Assembly: GCA_013397455.1 (NCBI GenBank)
Contig: VYZB01000213.1
Location: 1,096,914 to 1,160,913, forward strand
Direction of reading: 5' to 3'
Source: Crotophaga sulcirostris
Lineage: Eukaryota > Chordata > Aves > Cuculiformes > Crotophagidae
DNA: 64,000 nucleotides
Shown here piece by piece: positions 38,801 through 50,775 of the stretch. A program made the position numbers and the translations under genes. The notes beneath the pieces were generated by a model that saw nothing but the letters and a program-made list of their open reading frames with translations, was not told the DNA's origin and did not search any database. Each line of letters opens with the position of its first letter. Position 1 is the first letter of the stretch.

Positions 38801-39987
38801 GGTATTATTAGAAAATATCCTTATGTTTAAAATTTTCACCTAAGCTTTAATTCATTTTTTTTCTTGTGTTTTTGAAGGTTTTCTTTACATTTTTTGAGAA
38901 AGACCAAATTGTCTCCTACTATCAGCCTCATTCTTTGGTTTCAGTGGATGACGCCAACTTATAGGAGTAGGGAATTGACTCTGATGTAGCTTTCCAAATG
39001 GGCAAATCTGTAACAATGCTGCAGGCACAGTGTACTTTCAGTGATGAAAAATAGATACCTGCATTGTAGAAATGTACACATGCTCTAGCCATCTTAAATC
39101 TTTTTTTACAGAAAGCAAGAGAAACAGGCATTTCTAGCATGAGTTTAATCTCACCAAAGCAAAGATCTAACAGGGTTTCTTTTACTGTACCCCAGAAACA
39201 TCTGCTTTTTGACAAGCTGAGACATAGATGATGTAAGATCCCGTGTTAACACTGGACTTTGTTTTTAATGGAGCATTTGGATTTTGCTGGAGGTTGAGGT
39301 TTACTCTTTTTCCCTCACACATGGCTGTTGGAGGGTACCAATACCAGGGCTACGCTTCTGTGCTGAATCAGAGAATCTGGAGAAATTTTGCAGTCATAAT
39401 TGAATTTGCCCTTACCATCCCTCTCTTCTCTGTTTAGTTGAGCTGATTAGTGAGTTTGACAGATGTGTCCATTGCTCCAGAAACCCTCCTGGCCATGGCA
39501 GGATTCCCCAGGGTTGGCTTAGGATCTCACACTGTTGTATTTAAGTGCTATTCAGAAAAGGAGCAACTTGTGCTTCCAGCTAATGCCACTATTTGTAGCG
39601 TATCATTAGCCAGCTGAGTGGCTGACTTGTACCTTCGTTACCAGCCCAGTGCCATATAAACTCCTGGTAGAGAGAACCAGTACTTAAGTCAGTACAAAAG
39701 ACAGCTTAGTTTTCCCTCTGTTGAGGATATTTTACTGTTTTACTGAAGGAAAGAGGATCCATTTTATTGCACTTTTTCCTCCTATGTCCACAAACCAACA
39801 CTGAGCCGTTTAAAGCCATGCAATCACTCCATGAGGGTATTTTCTGACCATTTGCAATGATCAGATGCTTGAGTTATGCTGTACCATTATTTTTATGCTC
39901 TGGCAGAAATCAAAATAAACAAAAAGCTGAGGTGTACCCTCATTTGTCTTGGTCTAGAAATGTCAAATAAATGTTATCCCTTTGCAG
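35805..39987 (+). other. CLVS2: CLVS2 intron of 4,183 bp
   Basis: This is the last intron between coding exons, from GTGGGT to CCTTTGCAG. The stretch at about 36140-36800 is strongly purine-rich on the + strand, with a short AT run at about 36866. No recognised repeat family, exon or RNA gene was found. Confidence 0.85.
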
Positions 39988-40075
39988 GTCTCAGTCGGTT
40001 GTGGATCCTGGGGTGCTGAAACGCATGGATAAGAGTGAGGAAGAAAACATGCAGCCTTTGCTTTCACTTGACTAA
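39988..40075 (+). CDS. CLVS2: clavesin-2 terminal coding exon and stop
   Basis: The exon starts with the last base of the split Arg codon, then encodes 28 residues from SQSVVDPGVLKRMDK to MQPLLSLD and the stop TAA at 40073-40075. RSQSVVD is a basic-directed phosphorylation-type context (inference). The final five residues LLSLD match the clathrin-box pattern L-hydrophobic-x-hydrophobic-acidic. Clavesins are reported to associate with clathrin heavy chain and AP-1 (family knowledge). The ending matches the human CLVS2 terminus as I recall it, apart from one or two substitutions (PG for PT, KS for KN). The acceptor is a good CCTTTGCAG. Confidence 0.95.
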
Positions 40076-40320
40076 CAGTTCCTGAGCATTGGACACGAAC
40101 TGAGGTGGAAGGCACTGCCTCTCAGCAGCAAGCAAACCACTGGGAAAAAGTGTACCAGCTGGAATCCTATTTACTCTTGTTAATGTAGCATAATGGCAGC
40201 AGGGAGCAGGTTTTACTATTCTACCTGGATTCTGAATGCCCTGGGGTGAAAAAGAAGAGGAGAAAAAAGGAAAATAAAACGGAATAAAAAACAAAGGGGA
40301 ATCAATAAATTATTCTGTAA
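40076..40320 (+). other. CLVS2: CLVS2 3' UTR, proximal part
   Basis: Non-coding sequence follows the stop directly. It becomes A-rich from about 40250 and contains a cluster of polyadenylation hexamers. The true end of the 3' UTR cannot be read from sequence alone; brain transcripts of this gene may use more distal sites, so this interval is only the minimum. Confidence 0.6.
40273..40309 (+). promoter_or_regulatory. cluster of three AATAAA polyadenylation signals
   Basis: Canonical AATAAA hexamers lie at 40273-40278, 40283-40288 and 40304-40309, about 200-235 nt after the CLVS2 stop. A T/G-containing stretch (CTGTAAGTGCCAACTTGTTTGT) follows shortly after, as expected for a cleavage site. This makes a plausible proximal poly(A) site, though such A-rich clusters can also arise by chance. 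Confidence 0.5.
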
Positions 40321-40460
40321 GTGCCAACTTGTTTGTAAATATAATATAATCCTCCACTTTGACTTTGTAAGTTATGGTAAACAAATGCTATGGAAATGAG
40401 GGACTATGAAATATGTCAGTGAAGTGCACCATAAAAAAGAGAAGAAAACGTGTGCGCAAT

Positions 40461-40494
40461 TACACACGCACACACATACACACAGAGAAACACA
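40461..40494. repeat. interrupted (CA)n microsatellite
   Basis: Alternating CA dinucleotides with single-base interruptions (CACGCACACACATACACACA and neighbours) about 400 bp after the stop codon. It is probably within the long 3' UTR or just past it. Confidence 0.7.
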
Positions 40495-41358
40495 TACTGG
40501 ACATGGAAAAATATCAAAGCTAATTAAATGTTGTCCTTCTCATAGGAAGCCATATTGCAGCTAGTGTATTGACTACTGTTTTGTTTTCTTTCTGCAATGC
40601 TCATGTAGTGTGCAAAGATAAAGAAGGAATGTAAGAAGTTGGAGATGCTGTAATCAGTCGAATGTTTCCTAACTGGTTTCCCAAATAACGTCGTGACATA
40701 GGATTGTGAATTAGCATAAACAATGTAGCATTGTGGAAAAGTTAACAGATGAGCTGGAACCAACTCTTTGACAGCTTTGTTGTTTGGCTGTATGGATCTT
40801 TGAGGTTTCTTCCTTAACTTTTCATTTACAGTTCACAAGCAACCTGGCTTGTTACCCTAATCTGGGTGTTGTAATGTGGGACACGTTGGAGTTACTTCTC
40901 TTGCATTTTGAGTGCACATCAAGAATTTTTCCAGAACTCTCTTCTCCCTTGGAATGAGAAAATATTTCTCTAAATGCAGTGTAACAACCGCTGTTTGAAA
41001 GTAAAGCCTGGCAGCAGAGGTTAAAAGTTAAATCACTGAATGAATGCTGTATACTGGGAGACTGAATACATATATATATTTTTACCAAGCTCTTGACAAG
41101 CATACAAGGTGACATTGTTAGACAAGTGTATTTAATTGAAGGTTTATACAAGAAATCATACCTATTCAATGTACTTAGATATATTATAAATTGTATATTG
41201 AGACGATGTCATTATTAATATAGTAAAACTTTCCATAGAACAACAGCATCCCACTTCAAATAAGGATTAATATGAATAAGTTGTAGTCAAACATCTCAGC
41301 CTATGTGTTTAGGACACTTCTGTTTTGGTTGTAGTGTAACTGTATATATTGAACATGT

Positions 41359-41402
41359 GCCATAATAGATAAATACATTTGCCATAATAGAGAAATACAT
41401 TT
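41359..41402. repeat. 22-nt tandem duplication
   Basis: GCCATAATAGATAAATACAT plus TT is followed directly by the same unit with one T-to-G change. The two copies (41359-41380 and 41381-41402) are 21/22 identical, which suggests a recent duplication. Confidence 0.7.
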
Positions 41403-43744
41403 TACCTCAAAAGGGCAACAGGTTTCACTAGGGATTGGGTAAATCAGCTGAAACACAGGGACTGTGTCATCTTTGTGTGCTGGCTGATGTGTGCAGCCTG
41501 TTGTATGCTGAGGCAAGAATGCAATTTCTTATTAGGATTTCGCTCTGCAATCAGAGTGAGAAGACACAGAGTGCTCACCAAGACATCTGCATAGTTAAAG
41601 GCATTGTATGAGCATGTCTGGGCAGTGCAGGGATTAGTTAAGAATACACTGACCACAGTGGAGGAGATAGCTCACAGCAACCCTGCTTCCCAAGTGCCAG
41701 AGTTTAAAGAATTTCTTCCATCTCCTCAGTTGTCACTGAAGTTTTAAAGTCACTGGTTTTAGGTCACCTCTCCTTGCCCAGGATGATTGCAGCTGTAAGA
41801 TGTAGTAGGCTGAGATAAGTTAAGAGAGAGCAGAGAGTGAAATCTTGGAAGTGTGTCATCTCAGAGTTTAGCTGTAACTCCTTTGGTGGCAGCTTTGGTG
41901 TTTCTCAGGGCTGAGACAACCCTGTCTCTGCCAGTGTCACCCCTGATTATCCCAGGTAGCACACAGAGAGAGCTTTCATGCCTCACAGTTCATTAGCAAT
42001 GCTGATAAATAGTGTATACCCTAACATGCCATCACATTGCAGGAACTTGACTGAACAAGTCATTGCCTTTCTGCTCTCTTTTTTTCATGATATGTGTTAT
42101 GAAATGCAAAGAGAAAGGATACGGAACCTGGACATCTTTTGAGTCTGTCCTACAAGTTTTCAGTAGTAGAACTATTTCTGTGGTTTGAGAGACTTGAAAG
42201 GCTGATGAATTCTTATATACTATTTATTCAGTCCTGTTTTTCTCATATCTTGTAACATCATGCTGGACAGGTGAGATTTGTCTCTGGAGTTTGCATAAGT
42301 GCCATATTTGAATGTATGTTATATATGCCAACACTCATGGTTAGTAGAATAGCATATTGCCATTGATCTGATTTTTAAATACTTATCAGATAAAACTGTA
42401 ACATCAGTAGAAATATTCTCCTTAGAAGAGCTTCAGGATTTGGTCAGTGTTTCATATGGATGCAAACTGTAACAAAGTGATGATCAAAATCATGGATACG
42501 TGAGCCAAACCTTGGTGTAAACCAGCACAACACTGATTTGAGAGTACACTGGCTGTCTGGTCAAAAAAATGCAAACGCCTCTTACATCCCCACAGAGCAA
42601 CTTTATAGGAAAGTATATCTGCTCAACTGTAGGAGGCTTATAATTTATATTTTTTTGCAAATCCTTTATTTGTGCACTTAGCTGTAATTTATGTAATGTT
42701 TTCTGATGCCTGATTTCAGCTTCAAGTTAATGAGTATGAATATATTCTTTACAGAATGTGAAAGTAGGATATATTATAATTCTGTGTAACACAGACCTCA
42801 TCTTTTACCAAGAACAAAACTACTTTTTCAGAAAGATCCTCACTGTTAAAGAGTTGGGCTACAGGTCTTCTTGGCTGCAGCTTTTATTTTGCTGAAGTAA
42901 ATACTGGCAATTGTGACATTGGATAAGAATATGAATATGGGTAAGAAAAATAACTATCCTTTACATGCTCTCAGCATTCTTTGAAGGCATTTCTCTTTTA
43001 CACATCAGGGTACATAAAGGGTTTCCACCTTTCCCTTGTGTCTTGTAGAAAATCTTTATAGATAGGTCAATTTGTAATAGAAGAAATTTGAACTGAAAAC
43101 TTTTTCCAATCTTTATTATGATAGGAATTGATGTCTAATTTTTATAGAAAAAATTGAAGTGCTGAAAATAGAATCCAAATGCTTGGGAGAAATTCCTCTT
43201 AATTTCTTACCTTTTTTGTGTATTAGGTAGAATAAACTTTGTTGTAATTATGCATGCTGATATGCATATAAGAAAATTATCCTGCAATATAAGGAACTTA
43301 GTGGAAAAAACTGGATACACCTGTCCAAGCAATTAAATAAAAATAAAAGGAGGAGGGAAATAAGTGTACAAATTAATAGCTTCAGACCTTTGGCAAGATT
43401 GAAAAATGACCCCTTACATGATGTCTCTTCCATGAAACAAATGTTTAAAAATATATGGAAAAGTTACGGAAACTTCCATGCCCAAAGCCTTCCTCCTATC
43501 ATCAGAGATGTCAGTATTCTCTTGACTTTATAAAAAGACAGGTAATCCATCCCACTAAGCTCCAACAAATACACAGGCTCCCAGTAGTTATTAGTTGTAA
43601 AATAGCTTTAAGATATCTTTACAGAAATGTAAATTTACTGTATAGCATATTTAAAAAGATGTTTTGCACTCTACAAACATGCTATGCCTAGTCACAAAGG
43701 GTATATGTAGAGACATATGTAAACTTAACATGGAATTAAAGAAA

Positions 43745-43795
43745 CTAGGAGTAGAAGGGACCTAAAGAGGTCATTGATATGTGGAGAAGCAGATT
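43745..43795 (-). mobile_element. possible ancient CR1 3' terminus (antisense)
   Basis: AGTAGAAGGGACCTAAAGAG followed by GTCATT resembles the antisense 3' end of old CR1 elements (pattern AGAAGGGACCT-AAGAGGTCAT). The usual following 'ctagtccaacc' is not recognisable, and neighbouring sequence is too diverged to assign. Confidence 0.35.
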
Positions 43796-46700
43796 TGCTT
43801 TAATGTGTCTCTTAAAGAACTGTTTTAGGTCAGTACCTTGCATGGAATGCTCTTTGTATTGTTTAATCGCAGTCACAGCAAAGCCTAAGCACCTTACCTG
43901 ACAAAATTGTAAGCTGACAGTATTTTGTTCATACCTTTTATTATTTACCTGTTCTGTTTGGGAAATTAAGAAGTTTGCCAAGTGTCATAAGAACTACCAT
44001 TTAGAATTACCTGAGGAAACACTTTGCAATAAGCTTTGGTCATGTCCTTGTTATTATATTGTTTCTGTTATTATCAGTGTATGTATTTGTTAAGATTTTT
44101 GAAAAAGTAATGATTGAAAAAGCATGGAAGAAAGAAAAATTCAGTATCAGGGTTCAGGATTTTGTTTAAAAGGATTTAGGGGGGGCTGCTGAGTTTGGTT
44201 TTGATAATCTTTATTTGCCTGTGGGGAATGTTTGGGTGAGATATCAACAGCATTGGGACCAGGACAAATGTGGGAGTTAAATATCATTATGAAAGGCAAT
44301 ACTGAAGGTCTCAAAGTATTGTACTGAAAAATGACTTAATCATGTGGCTGGCTGTGTCATATCCTTCTAAAGAAAGGCGTTTTGCAAGGAGCTTATGAGC
44401 ATCTATTTGTGGTGCTGAAAATAGTACTTTTGTCCACAAAGTTCCAGGCACACTGTGAAGTCAATAAAATAATATCCCATTTCTGAGGTACCAAACCAGA
44501 AACATAGCCAGTTAGAGACATTAAAATCTCAGTGGAAGACATTCACATTGTGTTTATACACAGCAAAAATGACACTTTGATCACTTAGACTGGTTTGAAC
44601 TGCAGGAGAGGCAAAAGTCTATCCTTATTTTGTGTAAGAAGAATGTCTAGTTGATTCAGTCATGCCTAGCTCCTTTAGGAACCCATCTAAATGTTTTACC
44701 ACGAGACCTTTGTAGACCAAGGGTGATCTACTGTCCTGAGACATTAGATCTGAATGTACATTTTACCATTTCCTCCAAGAAAATGGTAAAAAGGGAGTGT
44801 ATCGCCCAAATGAAATACTTTTCTTCTTTCTGTATAATTGATGGAAAAAAAGTAGATTACTCTGAAGACCCCCAAACGGAAATCTTAGCTGTCCAGTAAG
44901 AATTCTGAACTTGGTCAGGGAGGATTTCCTTTTGAGGGCCTTGAAAGATACTTCTTTCCCATTGATTATACAGGGAACATTGGCATTTTGTTTAGGGGCA
45001 TGTTGAAGTGACCACAAATGAAACTGCAAGCAGGGTAGTAGTACCCCACATCCTGTATTGCCTTGTAAGCTTGAATGATCCTGTGTCAAGGTTCTGTATT
45101 TAGCACATTGACTTGGAAACACCCTTCAGTCTGCATTTCAGCTTACAGTCTTGTGGGAATTCTTTCCTGCCAGCTTTGGGGATCTTAATGTCTGTTGCCA
45201 CAAAATGACATTGACCCCTGTTGGATTGCATAATCTGCAAAGCGATTTTGTTGTTAAAAATAACAACTTGTATGTTGGGAAGTAGTGAAGTTGAAACACA
45301 GGTCACAAGCAACCACTACTTTTTCACTCGTTCTCAAGCGTTTTGAGTATGTAAACTGCTTTAATTCATAACAGACATGTCAGACTCGCATGATGTGAAT
45401 TTTAAAAAGAGAGAAAACAGAAGTTTCTGGAGTGAATTCACAATCTGAGTTGACGGTATCAATGGGGAATCGAAAAGGAGGGAAAGCATTGCACACAGTG
45501 CAAATTAGAGAGAGACCTCCAAGAGAAGATGCTGATGCTTCTTTATGGCACACATTTTTTTTTCAGAGCATAGCCTAAATATGTTGTCTATGGGGATTGT
45601 GGTTAGCCAGCACTGTTGCTACTCAATCGGTTCCTTAGTACAAGTCTTCTTTATAAAGATGTGACAAAGCTTCCTTTTGCTATTAGTGGAGAATTCACTT
45701 CTGGAGAATTGGCTTATCTGTCAATTTGCAGCAGACAAATGGCAAGGGTTAATTAGGATTTGTATTTGATATGGTAATGCTGCTGTGATTCCTTAAAGAG
45801 GCTGTTACATCATCAGCAACACACAGCAGTGCCTAAAGGCAAGCATCTCAAATCAGGTCCCCTGATTAATAAAAATTTAAGGTGGGAAAAAAGCAAGGGA
45901 AAAGATAATAGAAGATGATAAATCACAATAATTAAAATGAAAAATAGAAACAAGTCTGCAGTGGAAACCCATGTGAATGGCAAAAATTATCTGAGAGGAC
46001 TTGTATGAACACTTCCAAGTAGTGACTCATTAGCCCCCCTACATCATGAGCACAGTTCCCATTTTTCACATAGTTTAACTTGTATGGCCATCGTGGGGTT
46101 TCTTGAATCTTTAGAAAATGCTTGAATTACCATGTAAAACTGTAGTTGCAGTAGCTGAGCTTGTAAACGTGGTTTAATGGATCAGTGCATACCACCAGAT
46201 CCTCACCTGGAGGTGGGCCCCAATCTGACTCAGACAGAAATGACATATCCTGCCTGGCTGAAGAAGTTATGTAGGAAAAGTAGGAAAGGAGCCACAGGTC
46301 TGTAAGGAAAAGTGGGAGTCCTGTGGAGAAAACAGCAATGGGGAGCTGGAGCGAACTGATCAGTCATTTTAATGTGATGCTGATGGAGGCTTTCACTTGC
46401 TTTGTACTGTAAGAGAGCACTTACAAACCCTACCACACATTTATCATCAGAAAGGAAAGATAACATCTTTCTTTCCAACACAAAATTGGTTTTGATGTAT
46501 TTAACCTGACTCCTACTCTCCTGCCAGACCTGAATTGCCTCTGCTGCTGTTGTTTCCATGGTGGCTCTTGGGATGTGGGTATCGTAGCATGCAGGAGCCG
46601 GAAAGCTGATGTTCACCAGCCTGTCCATAGGAAGAGAAGGGAGGGATCTATTCTGCAAGTCCCTGTCGCAGAGATAATTTTGTGGGAGAATTCAGCACTT

Positions 46701-49700
46701 GCCTGGATTAAAGCCTGTCTTGCCCTCATGACAACATTGATGCCTACTCTGTGTAGAAGGCTGTGAGTGCATGTGTTGAGGGAATCTCCCCTACACAACC
46801 CAGTGTCTTGTGTTAATTATGCAGCCTTTGAGCGGTAGCTGGTGGTCTGTGTCTCGTGTCTTTAAACAGTCCTGCTGGTGGTGTTAATCATAGCTATTTG
46901 TCATTCAGAGTGGAGATGATTTAAAGGAAACTGACAACTTTGAACATTACACTTAATGTCTAAAAATATTAAATTGGTGATTGTTACAAGTAATGCATAA
47001 GATTATGATAACTTAAAAGATTTTCAGGGTTTTGTTGCATGATATCCTTAATGGGACTTAGTGTATAATCACTTTCCTTTAAATATGGTTTTCCCTGAGG
47101 TTCATGTGCATCTTTCATGCACCAGTGGCAAAAGGAATTAAGTAGTAGAAAACTGGATTCTAAAACTATGAATATTTTCAGAGGGGCACATATAGAAGAA
47201 TATCTGACACTCTTTAAAAAATAAAAATTGTTTTGCAGTTAACTAGTGTTCGACTTGACAATAATGCCACTTTTAAATCATTTGGTTCTCTAGCTTTTTC
47301 AGCATATGTACTGTAGCGTGAAATGTGTCCTACAGAACCTTCACAGCTCTGCATCCTTACTTCTTCCCGCTTGTATTCAACAACCTCTTGTCTTCTGTAC
47401 ATACTTTATTCTATGAATAACTGGAGAAAACTGAAAAAAGCCACAGCACCCTGATAATCTGCAGACTAGAGCTCAAGGATGACTATTTTAAATATTTCCC
47501 TTATGCAGATCTCTGGTAACAGGGTGAAATGGAAAATGAGAGCAACAGCTGACTTTATTATAAAGGAATACAAAAAAGAGTCTGGCTAGGAGTCCACACA
47601 GGTCTTAGATAGACTCTCATCTGACACAGCTCTTTTTATTTAAGATGTTACCTTCCCCTGACTGTTAATTATCATTCTTCAGTAGGTACTACTGCCCCGA
47701 AATTGAAGCAACAGCAGATTATGAAAGTACTCCTGTCCCAGTGACTGTTGTGCACAGCTCACACTAACTCTGTTGATTCTGCACTCATGCAAATGTAAAA
47801 GCAGTCACATAATCTATTAATACAATTCTGTTATGAGAATAATGATTAACAGCTGGTCATGGTGACATCTAAAATTGCTAGATTGGCTATCTGTACCTTA
47901 TGGCTCTTGTCATCTGTGGGATGTGCATAGCAGTAACCTCTGAATAATTTTTTTTTGTATGCAACAATCCACTTTGGAGCCTTATTAAAAATACTATAGT
48001 ACCATATTAAAAATTCAAAACTTCAATTACAGGAGTAATTTGCAAACAGTGCTTATATCCTCAGGATAAAAATTGGTATTTTTCTCAGTTTAGTATTGTT
48101 AGGACTCAGGGGGTCTGAGATTTGTAAAGCCAGGACAAGTCTATCAATCATGTTCTCTCTATGTATAGTTTCAATAACTGTTCTCTTTTCGCAACTTATT
48201 GTCAGTTTCAATTTTATTCTTGGACCTAGTAAGTTGGTTACTTTTGATCTGTTGCAGTCCTAACTAAAATCTGAAGTTTAAGCAACTTTGTGAACCATGT
48301 ATATTTAAACATCATCAGTCTCTGTGAACAATGGGCTGCTTTGGAGAGTACTACTACATTAAATCTTTGTTGGTTACTGAGGAAGAATGACATTCTGTTA
48401 AATAAAATATGACCAAATGGAAATTAAAATACATATATATTTTTGTGTTTGTACATGGCAGTGTTTGTCTGGTTTGCTTGTGCAAAAATATATACAGATG
48501 ACATATTTTAATTGGATGAAATGTACTTGATTTTTATCAGGGCTTTGAAAGAAAAATGAAGAATAACTCAGTGGTATATCAGCATTGAAGTTTTTTTTTT
48601 TTTCTGGTAACATGGAACATCTCCACCGAACAGTAAGTTTTCGAGAGCTAACATATTCCTTGTTTACAATACCCTTGTAAGCTGTCACTTCTTGGAAGTC
48701 TGCAGGTTGTGAATGTCCTCACAGATGAAGATCATGAAGAAATGCAGTGCAAGAAAAGCTCATTTTCCCCTCAGAGATATTTCCTATTCTCCTGCCTGTT
48801 AACTACTTCTGTAATGTATTCCCTAACATGATCTCATATTCCTTGACTTTTGTTTTGGTGCCATATCAGGGAGAAAGTGACATTAGCTCCTCACAGAGAT
48901 GTCCCTTTCTTCAGGGAAACATTGCTGTTCTCAGGAGAGAGTAACCAGGGTAGGACTGAATAGGCCATGCGACGATGAAGCAGTGCCCATAGAATGACCA
49001 TATTTAATTCTAGATTTTATTTTTCTTGGGAGGAGAGATCCAGTAAACGATAGTCACGTGTTTATGTGCTTGTTCAGTGTCCTTTCTATAGTATTCTTAG
49101 ATTAGGCACAAGGACACTTATTCATATTTTCTGTATATTTTCCATACCTTAACTTTGATTTACACAAATTAAAAAATAAAAAATAGACTGCAGTAGCTTT
49201 TTGTTTCACACATAATCTCAGTGGTATATTGAGATGCATTCCTTATGCCAGCTCTGCAAGGTGCAATTTCCCAAGAAGTACAGATTTCCCAGTTACCATG
49301 TTGACAAAATAGCAGTGTTTTCTCATCTATGTGGGAATCTTGTCTTTCAGTTCCGATGCGCTGCACTGTTGAATACAGTGTATAAGCTGTTACTGCGCAA
49401 GGGTGCAAATCCAATTCCTAGAATCACTACATAAAGATTAAACATGATGAAGAAGCTGTCAAAAGGTTGATCTTAATGAGAAAAAAAAATTTTCTTTGAT
49501 GTATAAAGAGAAAATTTTTAAAATTTGAATTTGAAATATGAAGCTTTTAATTAGTTTCTAAATTAACACAATGGTGGAAAATGGCAACATAGTCAAAAAC
49601 TTTACAATTCTCTCACTTTTTTTAATGCATATAAATTTTTACAGTTCAGATCAAGCTACCAGAAACTAAAAAGAAAATAATCTAAATCTTAAAGTGCTCA

Positions 49701-49869
49701 GAATAAAGTATGAGGTACAACTGTGCATCACACTATCAACTGAAATTTTTTTTGCTTTACATTATTATTGTTGAATCCTTTTAGTGCTCATATAGCAAAG
49801 ACCTTAAGGAGCCATAAACCATCTTGTTTGCAGAAACCAAAAAATAAAATAGAAAAGAAACATGGAACT

Positions 49870-50775
49870 GGCATACCACAGCTTATACTTGTCCCGTACT
49901 GTGCTGTTTAAAATTTTCATGGATGACATAATCAGCAAGACTGAGTGCAAACTCAGTGGACAATCTGGAGAAGTGGGCTTGTGTGAACCTCATCATGTTC
50001 AATAAAGTCAAGTGCACGGTCCTGCACCTGGGTTACGACAATCCATGGTTTCAGTATAGGGTGGGGGACAATGTGATTGAGAGCAGCCCTGTGAAGAAAG
50101 ACTTGGTGGTGTTGACTGACGAGAAGCTTGACATGAGCCGGCAATGTGCGCTTGCAACCCAGAAGGCCAAAAGTGTCCTGGGCTGCATCAAAAGAAGTGT
50201 GGTCAGAAAGACAATGGAAGTGATCCTCCCCACCTCTGTTCTGCTCTTGGGAGACCCAATCTGGAATATTGTATCCAGTTCTGGAATCCTGAACATAAGA
50301 ACTGTTGGAATGGGTCCAGAGGAGGCCATGAAGATGATCAGAGGGCTGGAGTACCTCTGTCATGAGGACAGGCTGAGAGAGCTGGGGTTGTTCAACCTAG
50401 AGAAGAGAAGCCTCGGGGGGAGACCTCATAAAGGCCTTCCAGTACCTGAAGGGGCTACAGGAAAGCTGGAGGGGGACTTTTTACAAGGACATGCAGTGAT
50501 AGGATGAGGGGGAATGGCTTTAAACTGGAAGAGGGAAGATTTAGATGAGACATTATGAAGAAATTCTTCACACTGAGGGTGGTGAGGCCCTGGCACAGGT
50601 TGCCCAGGGAAGCTGTGGATGCCCCATCCCTGGAGGCGTTCAAGGCCAGGTGGGATGGGCAACATGGTCTAGTGGAAGGTATCCCTGCCCATGGCAGGGG
50701 CATTGGAATGAGATGATCTTTAAGGTCCCTTCCTACTCAAACCATTATATGTTTCTACGATTCTATGATTTTTTT
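49870..50775 (+). mobile_element. CR1 LINE, 3' reverse-transcriptase region to 3' end (sense, degenerate)
   Basis: This CR1 copy is about 0.9 kb. It starts in reverse-transcriptase codons (TTTTCATGGATGACATAATC), has an apparent internal deletion near 49955, then reads as the CR1 ORF2 C-terminus: [49 protein letters not shown] frameshift near 50230-50260 moves the continuing text ([15 protein letters not shown]) into another frame. The 3' UTR follows (GGCCCTGGCACAGGTTGCCC, TGGAGGCGTTCAAGGCCAGG, ATGATCTTTAAGGTCC) and ends in the degenerate terminal repeat TTTCTACGATTCTATGATTT. The 183-codon open frame at 49956-50507 is a surviving piece of this dead element, not a host gene. Confidence 0.93.

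Larger units (their letters stand above)
40321..49869. other. possible distal 3' UTR, then intergenic DNA
   Basis: There is no coding exon. Additional AATAAA hexamers at 43231-43236, 43336-43341, 43342-43347 and 44463-44468 could end longer CLVS2 transcripts. A 22-nt tandem repeat lies at 41359-41402. A short antisense CR1-like terminus may be present near 43745. The longest open frame (minus 46230-46658, 142 codons) has no recognisable homology. The neighbour expected from mammalian synteny, TRDN, was not seen; no lysine/glutamate-repeat exon was found on the minus strand. Confidence 0.6.

Noticed and set aside
2423..40075. Assignment to the paralog CLVS1
   Set aside because: Residues in [18 protein letters not shown] and the DHEYDDDSE tail fit CLVS2 and differ from CLVS1 as I recall it.
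49956..50507. 183-codon open frame as a host gene
   Set aside because: It lies wholly inside a CR1 LINE and reads as the C-terminal part of its reverse-transcriptase ORF with a frameshift.
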